From positions 434,001 to 498,000 of the forward strand of contig NZ_CP029487.1 in assembly GCF_002441855.2 (NCBI RefSeq): 64,000 nucleotides of DNA, written 5' to 3'. Within the stretch, counting starts at the first letter, position 1. Each line of letters opens with the position of its first letter. Below are positions 41,675 to 50,388 of the stretch, piece by piece. This stretch comes from Eubacterium maltosivorans. GTDB lineage: Bacteria > Bacillota > Clostridia > Eubacteriales > Eubacteriaceae. Made by a program: the position numbers and the translations under genes. A model generated the notes under the pieces. The model was not told the origin of the DNA and ran no database searches. It worked only from the letters and a program-made list of their open reading frames with translations.

Positions 41675-41756
41675 CAAATAGTGGGAACAAAGAATTATGA
41701 TAGCTCCTTTTGTGGGGGCTTGGTTTTTTGTACCCAATTTAAGAATACTTTTGCCT
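41675..41756 (+). promoter_or_regulatory. tet(W) attenuator: terminator and competing stem
   Basis: AGCTCC-TTTTGTG-GGGGCT followed by T-tract (about 41701-41728) is a terminator. Outer arms TGGGAACAAA and TTTGTACCCA, and the leader-peptide region with TAAGAATACTTTTGCC, form larger competing stems. Slow translation of the leader would favour read-through into tet(W). Confidence 0.65.
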
Positions 41757-41829
41757 TATCAATTTTGACATATTCAAAAAACAGCAATCACAAATAGGTG
41801 TATGCTGTATATGTGTATGTCCGCAAATT

Positions 41830-41873
41830 AGAATCCCCAGTGGTAAAAGTATTTTACTGCTGGGGATTTTTAT
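41830..41873 (+). terminator. Second terminator-like hairpin before tet(W)
   Basis: Long stem ATCCCCAG.GGTAAAA / TTTTAC..CTGGGGAT around GTA, followed by five T, 30 bases before the tet(W) start. It is conserved in position upstream of tet(W)/tet(O)-type genes. Confidence 0.7.
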
Positions 41874-41905
41874 GCCCTTTGGGGCTGTAAAGGGAGGACA
41901 ATCAC

Positions 41906-43825
41906 ATGAAAATAATCAATATCGGCATTCTGGCCCATGTAGACGCAGGAAAAACTACATTGACAGAAAGTCTGCTATATGCCAGCGGAGCCATTTCAGA
42001 ACCGGGGAGCGTCGAAAAAGGGACAACGAGGACGGACACCATGTTTTTGGAGCGGCAGCGTGGGATTACCATTCAAGCGGCAGTCACTTCCTTCCAGTGG
42101 CACAGATGTAAAGTTAACATTGTGGATACGCCCGGCCACATGGATTTTTTGGCGGAGGTGTACCGCTCTTTGGCTGTTTTAGATGGGGCCATCTTGGTGA
42201 TCTCCGCTAAAGATGGCGTGCAGGCCCAGACCCGTATTCTGTTCCATGCCCTGCGGAAAATGAACATTCCCACCGTTATCTTTATCAACAAGATCGACCA
42301 GGCTGGCGTTGATTTGCAGAGCGTGGTTCAGTCTGTTCGGGATAAGCTCTCCGCCGATATTATCATCAAGCAGACGGTGTCGCTGTCCCCGGAAATAGTC
42401 CTGGAGGAAAATACCGACATAGAAGCATGGGATGCGGTCATCGAAAATAACGATGAATTATTGGAAAAGTATATCGCAGGAGAACCAATCAGCCGGGAAA
42501 AACTTGCGCGGGAGGAACAGCAGCGGGTTCAAGACGCCTCCCTGTTCCCAGTCTATCATGGCAGCGCCAAAAATGGCCTTGGCATTCAACCGTTGATGGA
42601 TGCGGTGACAGGGCTGTTCCAACCGATTGGGGAACAGGGGGGCGCCGCCCTATGCGGCAGCGTTTTCAAGGTTGAGTACACCGATTGCGGCCAGCGGCGT
42701 GTCTATCTACGGTTATACAGCGGAACGCTGCGCCTGCGGGATACGGTGGCCCTGGCCGGGAGAGAAAAGCTGAAAATCACAGAGATGCGTATTCCATCCA
42801 AAGGGGAAATTGTTCGGACAGACACCGCTTATCAGGGTGAAATTGTTATCCTTCCCAGCGACAGCGTGAGGTTAAACGATGTATTAGGGGACCAAACCCG
42901 GCTCCCTCGTAAAAGGTGGCGCGAGGACCCCCTCCCCATGCTGCGGACGACGATTGCGCCGAAAACGGCAGCGCAAAGAGAACGGCTGCTGGACGCTCTT
43001 ACGCAACTTGCGGATACTGACCCGCTTTTGCGTTGCGAAGTGGATTCCATCACCCATGAGATCATTCTTTCTTTTTTGGGCCGGGTGCAGTTGGAGGTTG
43101 TTTCCGCTTTGCTGTCGGAAAAATACAAGCTTGAAACAGTGGTAAAGGAACCCTCCGTCATTTATATGGAGCGGCCGCTCAAAGCAGCCAGCCACACCAT
43201 CCATATCGAGGTGCCGCCCAACCCGTTTTGGGCATCCATAGGACTGTCTGTTACACCACTCTCGCTTGGCTCCGGTGTACAATACGAGAGCCGGGTTTCG
43301 CTGGGATACTTGAACCAGAGTTTTCAAAACGCTGTCAGGGATGGTATCCGTTACGGGCTGGAGCAGGGCTTGTTCGGCTGGAACGTAACGGACTGTAAGA
43401 TTTGCTTTGAATACGGGCTTTATTACAGTCCGGTCAGCACGCCGGCGGACTTCCGCTCATTGGCCCCGATTGTATTGGAACAGGCATTGAAGGAATCGGG
43501 GACGCAGCTGCTGGAACCTTATCTCTCCTTCATCCTCTATGCGCCCCAGGAATACCTTTCCAGGGCTTATCATGATGCACCGAAATACTGTGCCACCATC
43601 GAAACGGCCCAGGTAAAAAAGGATGAAGTTGTCTTTACTGGCGAGATTCCCGCCCGCTGTATACAGGCATACCGTACTGATCTGGCCTTTTACACCAACG
43701 GGCGGAGCGTATGCCTTACAGAGCTGAAAGGATATCAGGCCGCTGTCGGTCAGCCGGTCATCCAGCCCCGCCGTCCAAACAGCCGCCTGGACAAGGTGCG
43801 CCATATGTTTCAGAAGGTAATGTAA
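41906..43825 (+). CDS. tet(W): Tetracycline resistance ribosomal protection protein Tet(W)
   Basis: 639 aa, the exact length of Tet(W). It is an EF-G-like GTPase that removes tetracycline from the ribosome. GTPase motifs are AHVDAGKTT (residues 10-18), DTPGHMDF and NKIDQAG, and the C-terminal domain IV loop region [15 protein letters not shown] contacts the decoding centre. The sequence agrees with Tet(W) as remembered over its whole length, not with Tet(M) or Tet(O). AAGGGAGG lies 9 bases upstream. Expression is likely controlled by the leader at 41642-41873. Confidence 0.97.
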   Translation: MKIINIGILAHVDAGKTTLTESLLYASGAISEPGSVEKGTTRTDTMFLERQRGITIQAAVTSFQWHRCKVNIVDTPGHMDFLAEVYRSLAVLDGAILVISAKDGVQAQTRILFHALRKMNIPTVIFINKIDQAGVDLQSVVQSVRDKLSADIIIKQTVSLSPEIVLEENTDIEAWDAVIENNDELLEKYIAGEPISREKLAREEQQRVQDASLFPVYHGSAKNGLGIQPLMDAVTGLFQPIGEQGGAALCGSVFKVEYTDCGQRRVYLRLYSGTLRLRDTVALAGREKLKITEMRIPSKGEIVRTDTAYQGEIVILPSDSVRLNDVLGDQTRLPRKRWREDPLPMLRTTIAPKTAAQRERLLDALTQLADTDPLLRCEVDSITHEIILSFLGRVQLEVVSALLSEKYKLETVVKEPSVIYMERPLKAASHTIHIEVPPNPFWASIGLSVTPLSLGSGVQYESRVSLGYLNQSFQNAVRDGIRYGLEQGLFGWNVTDCKICFEYGLYYSPVSTPADFRSLAPIVLEQALKESGTQLLEPYLSFILYAPQEYLSRAYHDAPKYCATIETAQVKKDEVVFTGEIPARCIQAYRTDLAFYTNGRSVCLTELKGYQAAVGQPVIQPRRPNSRLDKVRHMFQKVM

Positions 43826-43875
43826 AGATACATAATCGTCAAGACGGCAACAATCAGAAGTTATGGAGGGTAACA

Positions 43876-44643
43876 ATGGAATATAGTAAGGAAGATTTAA
43901 TGGAAGCAAAAAAGCAAATTTGGGGAGTGGGAGAGAACATGGGAACAGAGGAAAGTAAAAAAATCTGGGAGGAGAACGCACAATTTTGGGATAATGCAAT
44001 GGGTGACGAATCTAATGAATTTCACAGAGAGGTAGTGCGTCCCAAAGTAACGGAACTTCTATCTCCTAATCCTGCGGATTACATTTTGGATATTGCGTGT
44101 GGCAATGGAAATTATTCTTCGTATCTTGCACAAAGAGGCGCTTCGGTTGTCGCTTTTGATTACAGCAAAAAAATGATAGAATTGGCTAAAAGACGGCAAT
44201 CACAATATGCAAAACAAATTGAATTTTGTGTGGCGGATGCGACCGATAGAAAAAGTATATTAGAATTAAAAAGAAATCGAGCCTTTACGAAAGCAGTTTC
44301 TAATATGGCAATTATGGATATTACGGATATTGAACCACTTCTTATGGCTGTTTATGAACTGTTGCAGGAAAGCGGAATTTTTGTCTTTGCAACGCAACAC
44401 CCTTGTTTTGTCACGTTGACTGAAAAATATATGACACCGCACAGTTACTATGATATAGCGATTGAAGGGCAACCGAAAGAGCAGATTTATTATCATCGTT
44501 CCATACAAGATATTTTTAACCTTTGTTTTAGAGCTGGATTTGTCATTGATGGATTTTATGAAGAATGTTTCAAAAACAACAAAGAAATTCCTATGGTAAT
44601 GATAGTAAGGCTTAAAAAGGTAAAACGTGATAGCTTAAAATAA
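43876..44643 (+). CDS. Class I SAM methyltransferase with chimeric N-terminus
   Basis: 255 aa from ATG 43876 (GGAGGG upstream). Motif I YILDIACGNGNYSSYLAQRG and VVAFDYSKKMIELAKRR identify the fold; the acceptor is unknown. Residues 1-15 (MEYSKEDLMEAKKQI) match the beginning of an unrelated small protein common in gut ICEs. The true methyltransferase start may be ATG 43939 (MGTEESKKIWEENAQFW). The gene seems to have been joined to a foreign start during assembly of the tet(W) region and is less GC-rich than tet(W). Confidence 0.8.
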   Translation: MEYSKEDLMEAKKQIWGVGENMGTEESKKIWEENAQFWDNAMGDESNEFHREVVRPKVTELLSPNPADYILDIACGNGNYSSYLAQRGASVVAFDYSKKMIELAKRRQSQYAKQIEFCVADATDRKSILELKRNRAFTKAVSNMAIMDITDIEPLLMAVYELLQESGIFVFATQHPCFVTLTEKYMTPHSYYDIAIEGQPKEQIYYHRSIQDIFNLCFRAGFVIDGFYEECFKNNKEIPMVMIVRLKKVKRDSLK

Positions 44644-44684
44644 ATTCAAGTTTGCCGGATAAATAGCAAACCTGGCCGAGCCAG

Positions 44685-44722
44685 TCAACGGTCAAGATGA
44701 ACGGGCTTCGCCCGCCGTTGAC
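44685..44722 (+). repeat. Hairpin in the gap after the methyltransferase
   Basis: GTCAACGG...CCGTTGAC with an inner GGGC-TTC-GCCC arm. The 204-base gap (44644-44847) also contains short GC-rich stems but no T-tract terminator. Confidence 0.55.
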
Positions 44723-44847
44723 AGCCCCGCCCGGTTTTGCAGTTAGGCAGTCAAGGAGCGACAGCCTAAAGTGCTGCCGCCCCTTACTATCATAAAAAGC
44801 AACTACTAACCAGCCACAGCCCTTTTGGGAGGAAAGGGGGATTTTCC

Positions 44848-45294
44848 ATGACCTGTACAGAAGAATATCGGGAACATATCGAGTACACTTTCCATGCCTT
44901 TTGCAAAGTCGTTATCCGAAATGCAACGATCAACGCAGCGAGGACACGGAGCAGGAAGCACAAAAGAGAAATATCCCTTGAATACCTCACAGACGAAAAG
45001 CACTACCCTTTAGGCACGACAGATGAATATTTCCAAGCCCCGGAGCCGGACGAGGAATACATACTTACCCTTTGCGGCGATACGGTCATTTTCAGCAGCG
45101 GCTTACTTGCGGAAGCCCTGTCACGGCTGGACGAACGGGAGCGGGAAATGATTTACCTGTCCTTTTTCAAGCGTATTCCACAGCACGAAATTGGCAGACA
45201 GTACGGGCGCAGCCGCAGCACAGCGGGCTACCATATCCGAAAAGTCCTACGGCAGCTCCAAGCGGAAATGGAGGGAATGGCATATGAGAAATAA
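44848..45294 (+). CDS. Sigma-70 family regulator (Tn916 Orf7-like)
   Basis: 148 aa. The C-terminal region-4 helix-turn-helix reads RLDEREREMIYLSFFKRIPQHEIGRQYGRSRSTAGYHIRKVLRQL. Proteins of this type regulate or start transcription of mobile-element functions. Its end overlaps the next small HTH gene by 11 bases, the Orf7/Orf8 pairing seen in Tn916-like regulation modules. Confidence 0.82.
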   Translation: MTCTEEYREHIEYTFHAFCKVVIRNATINAARTRSRKHKREISLEYLTDEKHYPLGTTDEYFQAPEPDEEYILTLCGDTVIFSSGLLAEALSRLDEREREMIYLSFFKRIPQHEIGRQYGRSRSTAGYHIRKVLRQLQAEMEGMAYEK

Positions 45295-45487
45295 TAGGCT
45301 TCTCCCCTATGAAACAATCGTCCAAGCCACCAGCGGGGAGCCGGAAGCGGTGGGAACTGTATTGCAGTATTACCGCCGCCGCATACAATGTGCCGCCCGT
45401 GTGAATGGACGGGTAGACCAAGATACAGAGGACTACATCACCCAGACGCTTCTCACAGCTATTTTCAAGTTCCGCTTTGGGAGATAG
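45284..45487 (+). CDS. Small helix-turn-helix protein (Tn916 Orf8-like)
   Basis: 67 aa. LLPYETIVQATSGEPEAVGTVLQYYRRRIQCAARVNGRVDQDTEDYITQTLLTAIFKFR corresponds to the HTH_16 type small regulator that follows Orf7-like sigma factors. GGAGGG stands 9 bases upstream inside the preceding gene. Confidence 0.82.
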   Translation: MRNNRLLPYETIVQATSGEPEAVGTVLQYYRRRIQCAARVNGRVDQDTEDYITQTLLTAIFKFRFGR

Positions 45488-45534
45488 CCCTACCGCCTAC
45501 AACTGAATAACCGCCGCTTCGCCGGCAACCAGAA

Positions 45535-45571
45535 AGCAGTAAATCTATTCAACAGATTTGCTGCTTTTTTT
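45535..45571 (+). terminator. Terminator after the regulator pair
   Basis: Perfect 12-bp stem AGCAGTAAATCT/AGATTTGCTGCT, 7-base loop, seven T. Confidence 0.9.
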
Positions 45572-46111
45572 CGTTCCTGTTTGGCATTTTTGAAAATCCC
45601 CAGTATGAAAAAACAAAAGGGAAAATTGCCGCCGCAGTTGGCAAAATCCCTTACTTATCCGTGGAGGGTATCAAAGAAAAAAATACTGCCATTGTCCGCC
45701 TTTTTCGGCTTGCGTGGTGTTGTAGGGAATAAGGGGAAATTCTAAAAATCTCCGTCCATTTTGCTTTGCGTGGTGTTGTAGGTAGTGAAAGGAAAATTTT
45801 CAAGATATGCCGGAATAGCGGGTAGCAAAGCCCTTTTGAAACGTCTTGTTAGCGGAAAGTACGGAAGCCGGGGAACGCCGGAGTTTTTCAGAGCAAGATT
45901 CTACCGCAGTACCAAAATTCGCTTATCGCTCATTTTGCCCCTGCGGGAATCTTGTTGGGGAGTGCCTTCCCCAAACCCTGCTTATGCGGCTTACGCCGCT
46001 GGAAAATCCCTCAAAATAATTTTTCGGATTTTTCAAAAACAGTTCCGCTTTACACCCTGTTTTTCTCCTATTAGTGAGAGGACACCACGCACAGCCGAAG
46101 GAGGTTTTACC
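45572..46111 (+). other. Non-coding region upstream of mobC, candidate oriT
   Basis: 540 bases without a credible gene (the mobC frame is open upstream to 45785 but lacks a start signal). A 17-bp direct repeat TTGCGTGGTGTTGTAGG lies at 45710-45726 and 45766-45782, and its core is found inverted as ACACCACGCA at 46082-46091, 21 bases before mobC. Repeats of this kind next to mobC/relaxase genes are typical of transfer origins or of relaxosome/MobC binding sites. Confidence 0.55.
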
Positions 46112-46510
46112 ATGCGAAAACGATATAACACGCCGCACCGCAGCCGGGTAGTCAAGACACGCATGACCGAGGAAGAATACGCCGAGTTTGCGGAAAGGCT
46201 TTCTGCTTACAACATGAGCCAAGCCGAGTTTATCCGGCAAGCCATAACCGGGGCAGCCATACGCCCCATCATAACCGTTTCCCCCGTCAATGACGAGTTG
46301 CTTGCCGCTGTCGGGAAGCTGACCGCCGAATACGGCAGGATCGGCGGCAACTTAAACCAGATAGCCCGGACGCTGAACGAGTGGCACAGCCCCTACCCGC
46401 AGCTTGCCGGGGAGGTACGGGCGGCGGTTTCCGACCTTGCTGCCCTAAAGTTTGAAGTCTTGCAGAAAGTGGGTGACGCTGTTGGCAACATTCAAACATA
46501 TCAGCTCTAA
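46112..46510 (+). CDS. mobC: MobC-family relaxosome accessory protein
   Basis: 132 aa from ATG 46112 with AAGGAGG 8 bases upstream. The ribbon-helix-helix start (RVVKTRMTEEEYAEFAERLSAYNMSQAEFIRQAITGA) and the MobC core GRIGGNLNQIARTLNEW are clear. It binds oriT and helps the relaxase open the DNA. The relaxase begins inside its 3' end (29-base overlap). Confidence 0.93.
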   Translation: MRKRYNTPHRSRVVKTRMTEEEYAEFAERLSAYNMSQAEFIRQAITGAAIRPIITVSPVNDELLAAVGKLTAEYGRIGGNLNQIARTLNEWHSPYPQLAGEVRAAVSDLAALKFEVLQKVGDAVGNIQTYQL

Positions 46511-48104
46511 AAATGCGGACTATGGCGCAGCGGAAGCCTATCTCACATTTGAGCATGACGAGTTTACCATGAAGCCCACCCTTGATGAAAACGGGCGGCT
46601 GATACCGAGGGAGGATTACCGCATTTCTTCCCTCAACTGTGGGGGCGAGGATTTCGCTGTTGCCTGTATGCGGGCTAATCTCCGCTATGAGAAAAACCAA
46701 AAACGGGAAGATGTGAAAAGCCACCACTATATCATCAGCTTTGACCCACGGGACGGGACAGACAACGGCTTGACCGTAGACCGGGCGCAGGAGCTGGGCG
46801 AGCAGTTCTGTAAAGAGCATTTCCCCGGACACCAAGCCTTAGTCTGCACCCACCCGGACGGGCATAACCACAGCGGCAATATCCATGTGCATATCGTCAT
46901 CAACTCCCTGCGGATTTATGAAGTCCCGCTTCTGCCCTACATGGACAGACCAGCCGACACACGGGAGGGCTGCAAGCACCGCTGCACCAACGCCGCTATG
47001 GAATATTTCAAGAGTGAAGTCATGGAGATGTGCCACCGGGAGGGGCTTTACCAAATCGACCTCCTAAGCGGCAGCAAGGAACGGATAACCGAACGGGAAT
47101 ACTGGGCGGCAAAGAAAGGACAGCTTGCCCTTGATAAAGAGAACGCTGTCAGAGAAGCCGCAGGACAGCCGACCAAGCCCACCAAGTTTGAAACGGACAA
47201 GGCGAAGCTGCGCCGGACGATACGGCAGGCACTTTCCCAAGCTGGCAGCTTTGACGAATTTTCTTCCCTTTTGCTGCGGGAGGGTGTGACCGTCAAGGAG
47301 AGCCGGGGGCGGCTTTCCTACCTCACGCCGGACAGGACAAAGCCTATCACAGCCCGGAAGCTGGGGGACGATTTTGACAAGGCTGCTGTCCTTGTCCTGC
47401 TTACGCAGAACGCCCACAGAGCCGCCGAACAGAGCAAAGCCATACTCGAATACCCTGCCGCGGTTAAAAAGCTGTCACAAGGGGAAAAAACCACAAAAAC
47501 CACCCCGGCAGACAACACCTTGCAGCGCATGGTTGACCGGGAAGCCAAGCGAGCCGAGGGCAAGGGCGTGGGCTATGACCGCTGGGCGGCAAAGCACAAC
47601 CTAAAGCAAATGGCAGCTACCGTTACCGCCTATCAGCAGTACGGCTTTTCTTCCCCGGAGGAACTGGACGAAGCCTGTTCTGCCGCCTATACCGCCATGC
47701 GGGAAAGCCTTACAGAGCTGAAGCAGATGGAAAAGACGCTGAACGGGAAAAAGGAGCTGCAACGGCAGGTGCTTGCCTATTCCAAGACCCGCCCTGTCCG
47801 GGACGGGCTGAAACAGCAGAAAAACGCCAAAGCAAAAGCAGCCTACCGTCAGAAGTACGAAAGCGACTTTATCATAGCAGACGCAGCCGCCCGCTATTTC
47901 AGGGAAAACGGCATTTCCAAGCTGCCGAGCTATAAAGCCCTGCAAGCAGAGATTGAAACCCTTATCCAAGAGAAAAACAGCGGCTACAACGATTACCGGG
48001 CAAAACGGGAGGAATACCGCCGCTTACAGACTGTCAAGGGCAATATCGACCAGATTTTACACCGGGAGCGCAAGCCTGTGAAAAGGCAGGAACAGGAACG
48101 ATAA
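46482..48104 (+). CDS. MobA/VirD2-family relaxase
   Basis: 540 aa from TTG 46482 within mobC; conserved residues ATFKHISSKNADYGAAEAYLTF follow at once. The HUH metal motif is HPDGHNHSGNIHVHIVINS (about residues 124-142), with the likely nicking tyrosines in the first 20-80 residues. It cuts oriT and pilots the strand through a channel supplied by a helper such as the surrounding ICE. The C-terminal half is rich in Lys, Glu and Ala and probably helical. Confidence 0.94.
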   Translation: MATFKHISSKNADYGAAEAYLTFEHDEFTMKPTLDENGRLIPREDYRISSLNCGGEDFAVACMRANLRYEKNQKREDVKSHHYIISFDPRDGTDNGLTVDRAQELGEQFCKEHFPGHQALVCTHPDGHNHSGNIHVHIVINSLRIYEVPLLPYMDRPADTREGCKHRCTNAAMEYFKSEVMEMCHREGLYQIDLLSGSKERITEREYWAAKKGQLALDKENAVREAAGQPTKPTKFETDKAKLRRTIRQALSQAGSFDEFSSLLLREGVTVKESRGRLSYLTPDRTKPITARKLGDDFDKAAVLVLLTQNAHRAAEQSKAILEYPAAVKKLSQGEKTTKTTPADNTLQRMVDREAKRAEGKGVGYDRWAAKHNLKQMAATVTAYQQYGFSSPEELDEACSAAYTAMRESLTELKQMEKTLNGKKELQRQVLAYSKTRPVRDGLKQQKNAKAKAAYRQKYESDFIIADAAARYFRENGISKLPSYKALQAEIETLIQEKNSGYNDYRAKREEYRRLQTVKGNIDQILHRERKPVKRQEQER

Positions 48105-48289
48105 AAACCGCCCCAAAATGTACCCGAACCTATACAGAACAAGGGGGCTGCCCCGTACCCTATCCGCAAATACCAAAGGATTTTTTAACGGGCTTATAGG
48201 GCAGAAAAAACCCGAAAATGATACCGAGATGATACAGAATTACCGCCGATACCGCCACACCAGCGGAAACGGCAGAAAGGAGCGCACCC

Positions 48290-48502
48290 ATGCCAAGAAT
48301 GAGCAAGAAACGGCGGCTGGAATGGTCTTTTTTCCTGCGGCAAGTGAAAGTCGGGAATTCCACCTGCGATCGTATCACATACAATGACCTCTGCCGGGGC
48401 TGTACCCATAGCTGCAAGCAGAGCTTCCGGGCGGTTATCATACTCTGCCCCCACTACTACTCCAAACGCCGGAAAAAGGAGGACAGGGACAATGGCAGAT
48501 AA
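48290..48502 (+). CDS. Small cysteine-rich conserved element protein
   Basis: 70 aa. MSKKRRLEWSFFL...RITYNDLCRGCTHSCKQSFRAVIILCPHYYSK is a pattern often seen in this position of tet-carrying ICEs/IMEs. CRGCTHSC may bind zinc. It overlaps the next gene by 11 bases. The gap 48105-48289 before it has no recognised feature. Confidence 0.75.
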   Translation: MPRMSKKRRLEWSFFLRQVKVGNSTCDRITYNDLCRGCTHSCKQSFRAVIILCPHYYSKRRKKEDRDNGR

Positions 48503-49241
48503 CCGCAAGTATTACTACCTCAAGCTGAAAGAGAACTTTTTTGACAGCGACTCCATTGTGCTGCTGGAAGATATGAAAGACGGGATTTTATACTCCAATA
48601 TCCTCTTGAAGCTGTACTTAAAATCGCTGAAAAACGGCGGGAAATTGCAGCTTGACGAGCATATCCCCTACACAGCGCAGATGATAGCGACACTGACCCG
48701 CCACCAGATAGGGACGGTTGAGAGGGCTTTAGAGATTTTCCGGCAGTTGGGGCTTGTGGAGCAGCTTGACAGCGGGGCTTTCTATATGACCGACATTGAG
48801 CTGATGATAGGACAGTCCTCTACCGAAGCCGAGCGGAAACGGGCTGCAAGACTGGAAAACAAGGCACTTTTACCGCCCCGGACAAAAGGCGGACATTTGT
48901 CCGACATTCGTCCACCAGAGATAGAGATAGAGTTAGAGAAAGAGATAGAGATAGAAAAAGAGAGAGAGGGAGAAACGGGACACCCCGCCCCCGCCGCTTA
49001 TGGCAGATACAACAATGTGATACTGACCGATACAGAGCTTTCCGGGCTAAAAACAGAGTTGCCCGACAAGTGGGAGTATTATATTGACCGGCTTTCCTGC
49101 CATATCGCTTCCACCGGGAAACAGTACCACAGCCATGCAGCCACCATTTACAAGTGGGCGCAGGAGGACGCTGCCAAAGGCAAGGCTGCCCCGAAACAGG
49201 GCATACCCGATTATTCATGCAAGGAGGGCGAGAGCTTATGA
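48492..49241 (+). CDS. DnaD-like phage replisome organizer
   Basis: 249 aa. N-terminal YYYLKLKENFFDSDSIVLLEDMKDGILYSNILLKLYLKSLKNGGKL is the phage_rep_org_N domain. A Glu/Ile/Lys repeat (about residues 140-160) encoded by GAGATAGAGATAGAG-type simple sequence follows, then a DnaB/DnaC-binding tail. It works with the next gene to load a helicase, so the element can replicate after excision. Stop and next start overlap (ATGA). Confidence 0.88.
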   Translation: MADNRKYYYLKLKENFFDSDSIVLLEDMKDGILYSNILLKLYLKSLKNGGKLQLDEHIPYTAQMIATLTRHQIGTVERALEIFRQLGLVEQLDSGAFYMTDIELMIGQSSTEAERKRAARLENKALLPPRTKGGHLSDIRPPEIEIELEKEIEIEKEREGETGHPAPAAYGRYNNVILTDTELSGLKTELPDKWEYYIDRLSCHIASTGKQYHSHAATIYKWAQEDAAKGKAAPKQGIPDYSCKEGESL

Positions 49242-50092
49242 AAAACGGAATTGAAGCTATGATTACGGACATTACAGCCACTACCGCCGAAGCGGAGGAC
49301 TACACAGGCGAGGACGGGCTTTTATACTGCGGTAAGTGCCATACGCCCAAAGAAGCCTATTTTGCAGAGGGAAAGACTTGTTTCGGGCGTGACCGCCACC
49401 CGGCAGAGTGCGACTGCCAGCGGGCAGCCCGTGAAAAGCAGCAAGCCGCCGAAAGCCGACAGAAGCACCTTGAAAAAGTGGAGGACTTGAAACGCCGGGG
49501 CTTTACCGACCCTGCTATGCGGAACTGGACATTTGAGCATGACAACGGCAGAAACCCGCAGACCGAAACCGCCCGCTTTTATGTGGAGAGCTGGGAAACC
49601 ATGCAGGCTGAAAATATCGGCTACCTGTTTTGGGGCGGCGTGGGGACGGGAAAAAGCTACCTTGCCGCCTGTATCGCCAACGCCCTTATGGAAAAAGAGG
49701 TTGCCGTCTGCATGACAAACTTTGCAACGATACTGGGTGACCTTGCCGCCAGCTTTGAGGGCAGGAACGAATATATTTCCCGCCTTTGCAGCTACCCTCT
49801 GCTGATACTTGATGATTTCGGTATGGAGCGAGGAACAGAATACGGGCTGGAACAGGTTTACAGCGTGATTGACAGCCGTTACCGAAGCGGCAAGCCGCTG
49901 ATCGCCACGACCAACCTCACGCTGGAGGAATTGCAGCACCCGCAGGACACGCCCCACGCCCGTATCTATGACAGGCTGACTTCCATGTGCGCCCCCGTCC
50001 GCTTCACGGGCAGCAACTTCCGAAAGGAAACCGCACAGGAAAAGCTGGAACGCTTAAAGCAACTGATGAAGCAGCGAAAGGAGAGCCTATGA
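49238..50092 (+). CDS. DnaC-like helicase loader ATPase
   Basis: 284 aa from ATG 49238. A zinc-binding N-terminal part (LYCGKCHTPKEAYF...CDCQ) precedes the AAA+ domain: Walker A WGGVGTGKSYLAACIANAL (about residue 133), Walker B LLILDDFGMERGTEYG, sensor IATTNL. It loads the host replicative helicase with the DnaD-like partner. It overlaps the next start by 4 bases. Confidence 0.92.
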   Translation: MKNGIEAMITDITATTAEAEDYTGEDGLLYCGKCHTPKEAYFAEGKTCFGRDRHPAECDCQRAAREKQQAAESRQKHLEKVEDLKRRGFTDPAMRNWTFEHDNGRNPQTETARFYVESWETMQAENIGYLFWGGVGTGKSYLAACIANALMEKEVAVCMTNFATILGDLAASFEGRNEYISRLCSYPLLILDDFGMERGTEYGLEQVYSVIDSRYRSGKPLIATTNLTLEELQHPQDTPHARIYDRLTSMCAPVRFTGSNFRKETAQEKLERLKQLMKQRKESL

Positions 50093-50277
50093 CAGAAACG
50101 AAACAGACAAGCACCACCAAAACAGACCGCCGCCCGGACTGTGTGACGGAAATCCGCATGGGCAACTCCGTCCTTACCGTTTCCGGCTTCTTCAAGCAGG
50201 GCGCAACCGACACCGCAGCCGACAAGATGATGAAAGTGCTGGAAGCGGAAGCTGCTACACAAAAAACGGCGATTTGA
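50089..50277 (+). CDS. TnpW-like transposon protein
   Basis: 62 aa. The C-terminal part CVTEIRMGNSVLTVSGFFKQGATDTAADKMMKVLEAE is the short protein found immediately before TnpX-type recombinases in Tn4451-like elements. The N-terminus is threonine/lysine-rich. Its role in recombination is not established. It is translationally coupled to the DnaC-like gene (ATGA). Confidence 0.8.
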   Translation: MTETKQTSTTKTDRRPDCVTEIRMGNSVLTVSGFFKQGATDTAADKMMKVLEAEAATQKTAI

Positions 50278-50388
50278 CCGACCATAAAGAAGCAGATTTG
50301 ACGCTTTTGCCGCTATACAGACCGCCGCCCCATGTGGTACAATCAAGGTACGGAATAGTGGGGCTGGCTGTCGGAAACGGAGGATTTT

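Noticed and set aside
45785-46111. 109-residue N-terminal extension of MobC
   Set aside because: No ribosome binding site, and the stretch covers the repeat region that looks like oriT; AAGGAGG and ATG at 46112 mark the real start.
48118-48387. 89-codon frame before the DnaD-like gene
   Set aside because: It overlaps out of frame the better supported cysteine-rich gene at 48290-48502 and lacks similarity.
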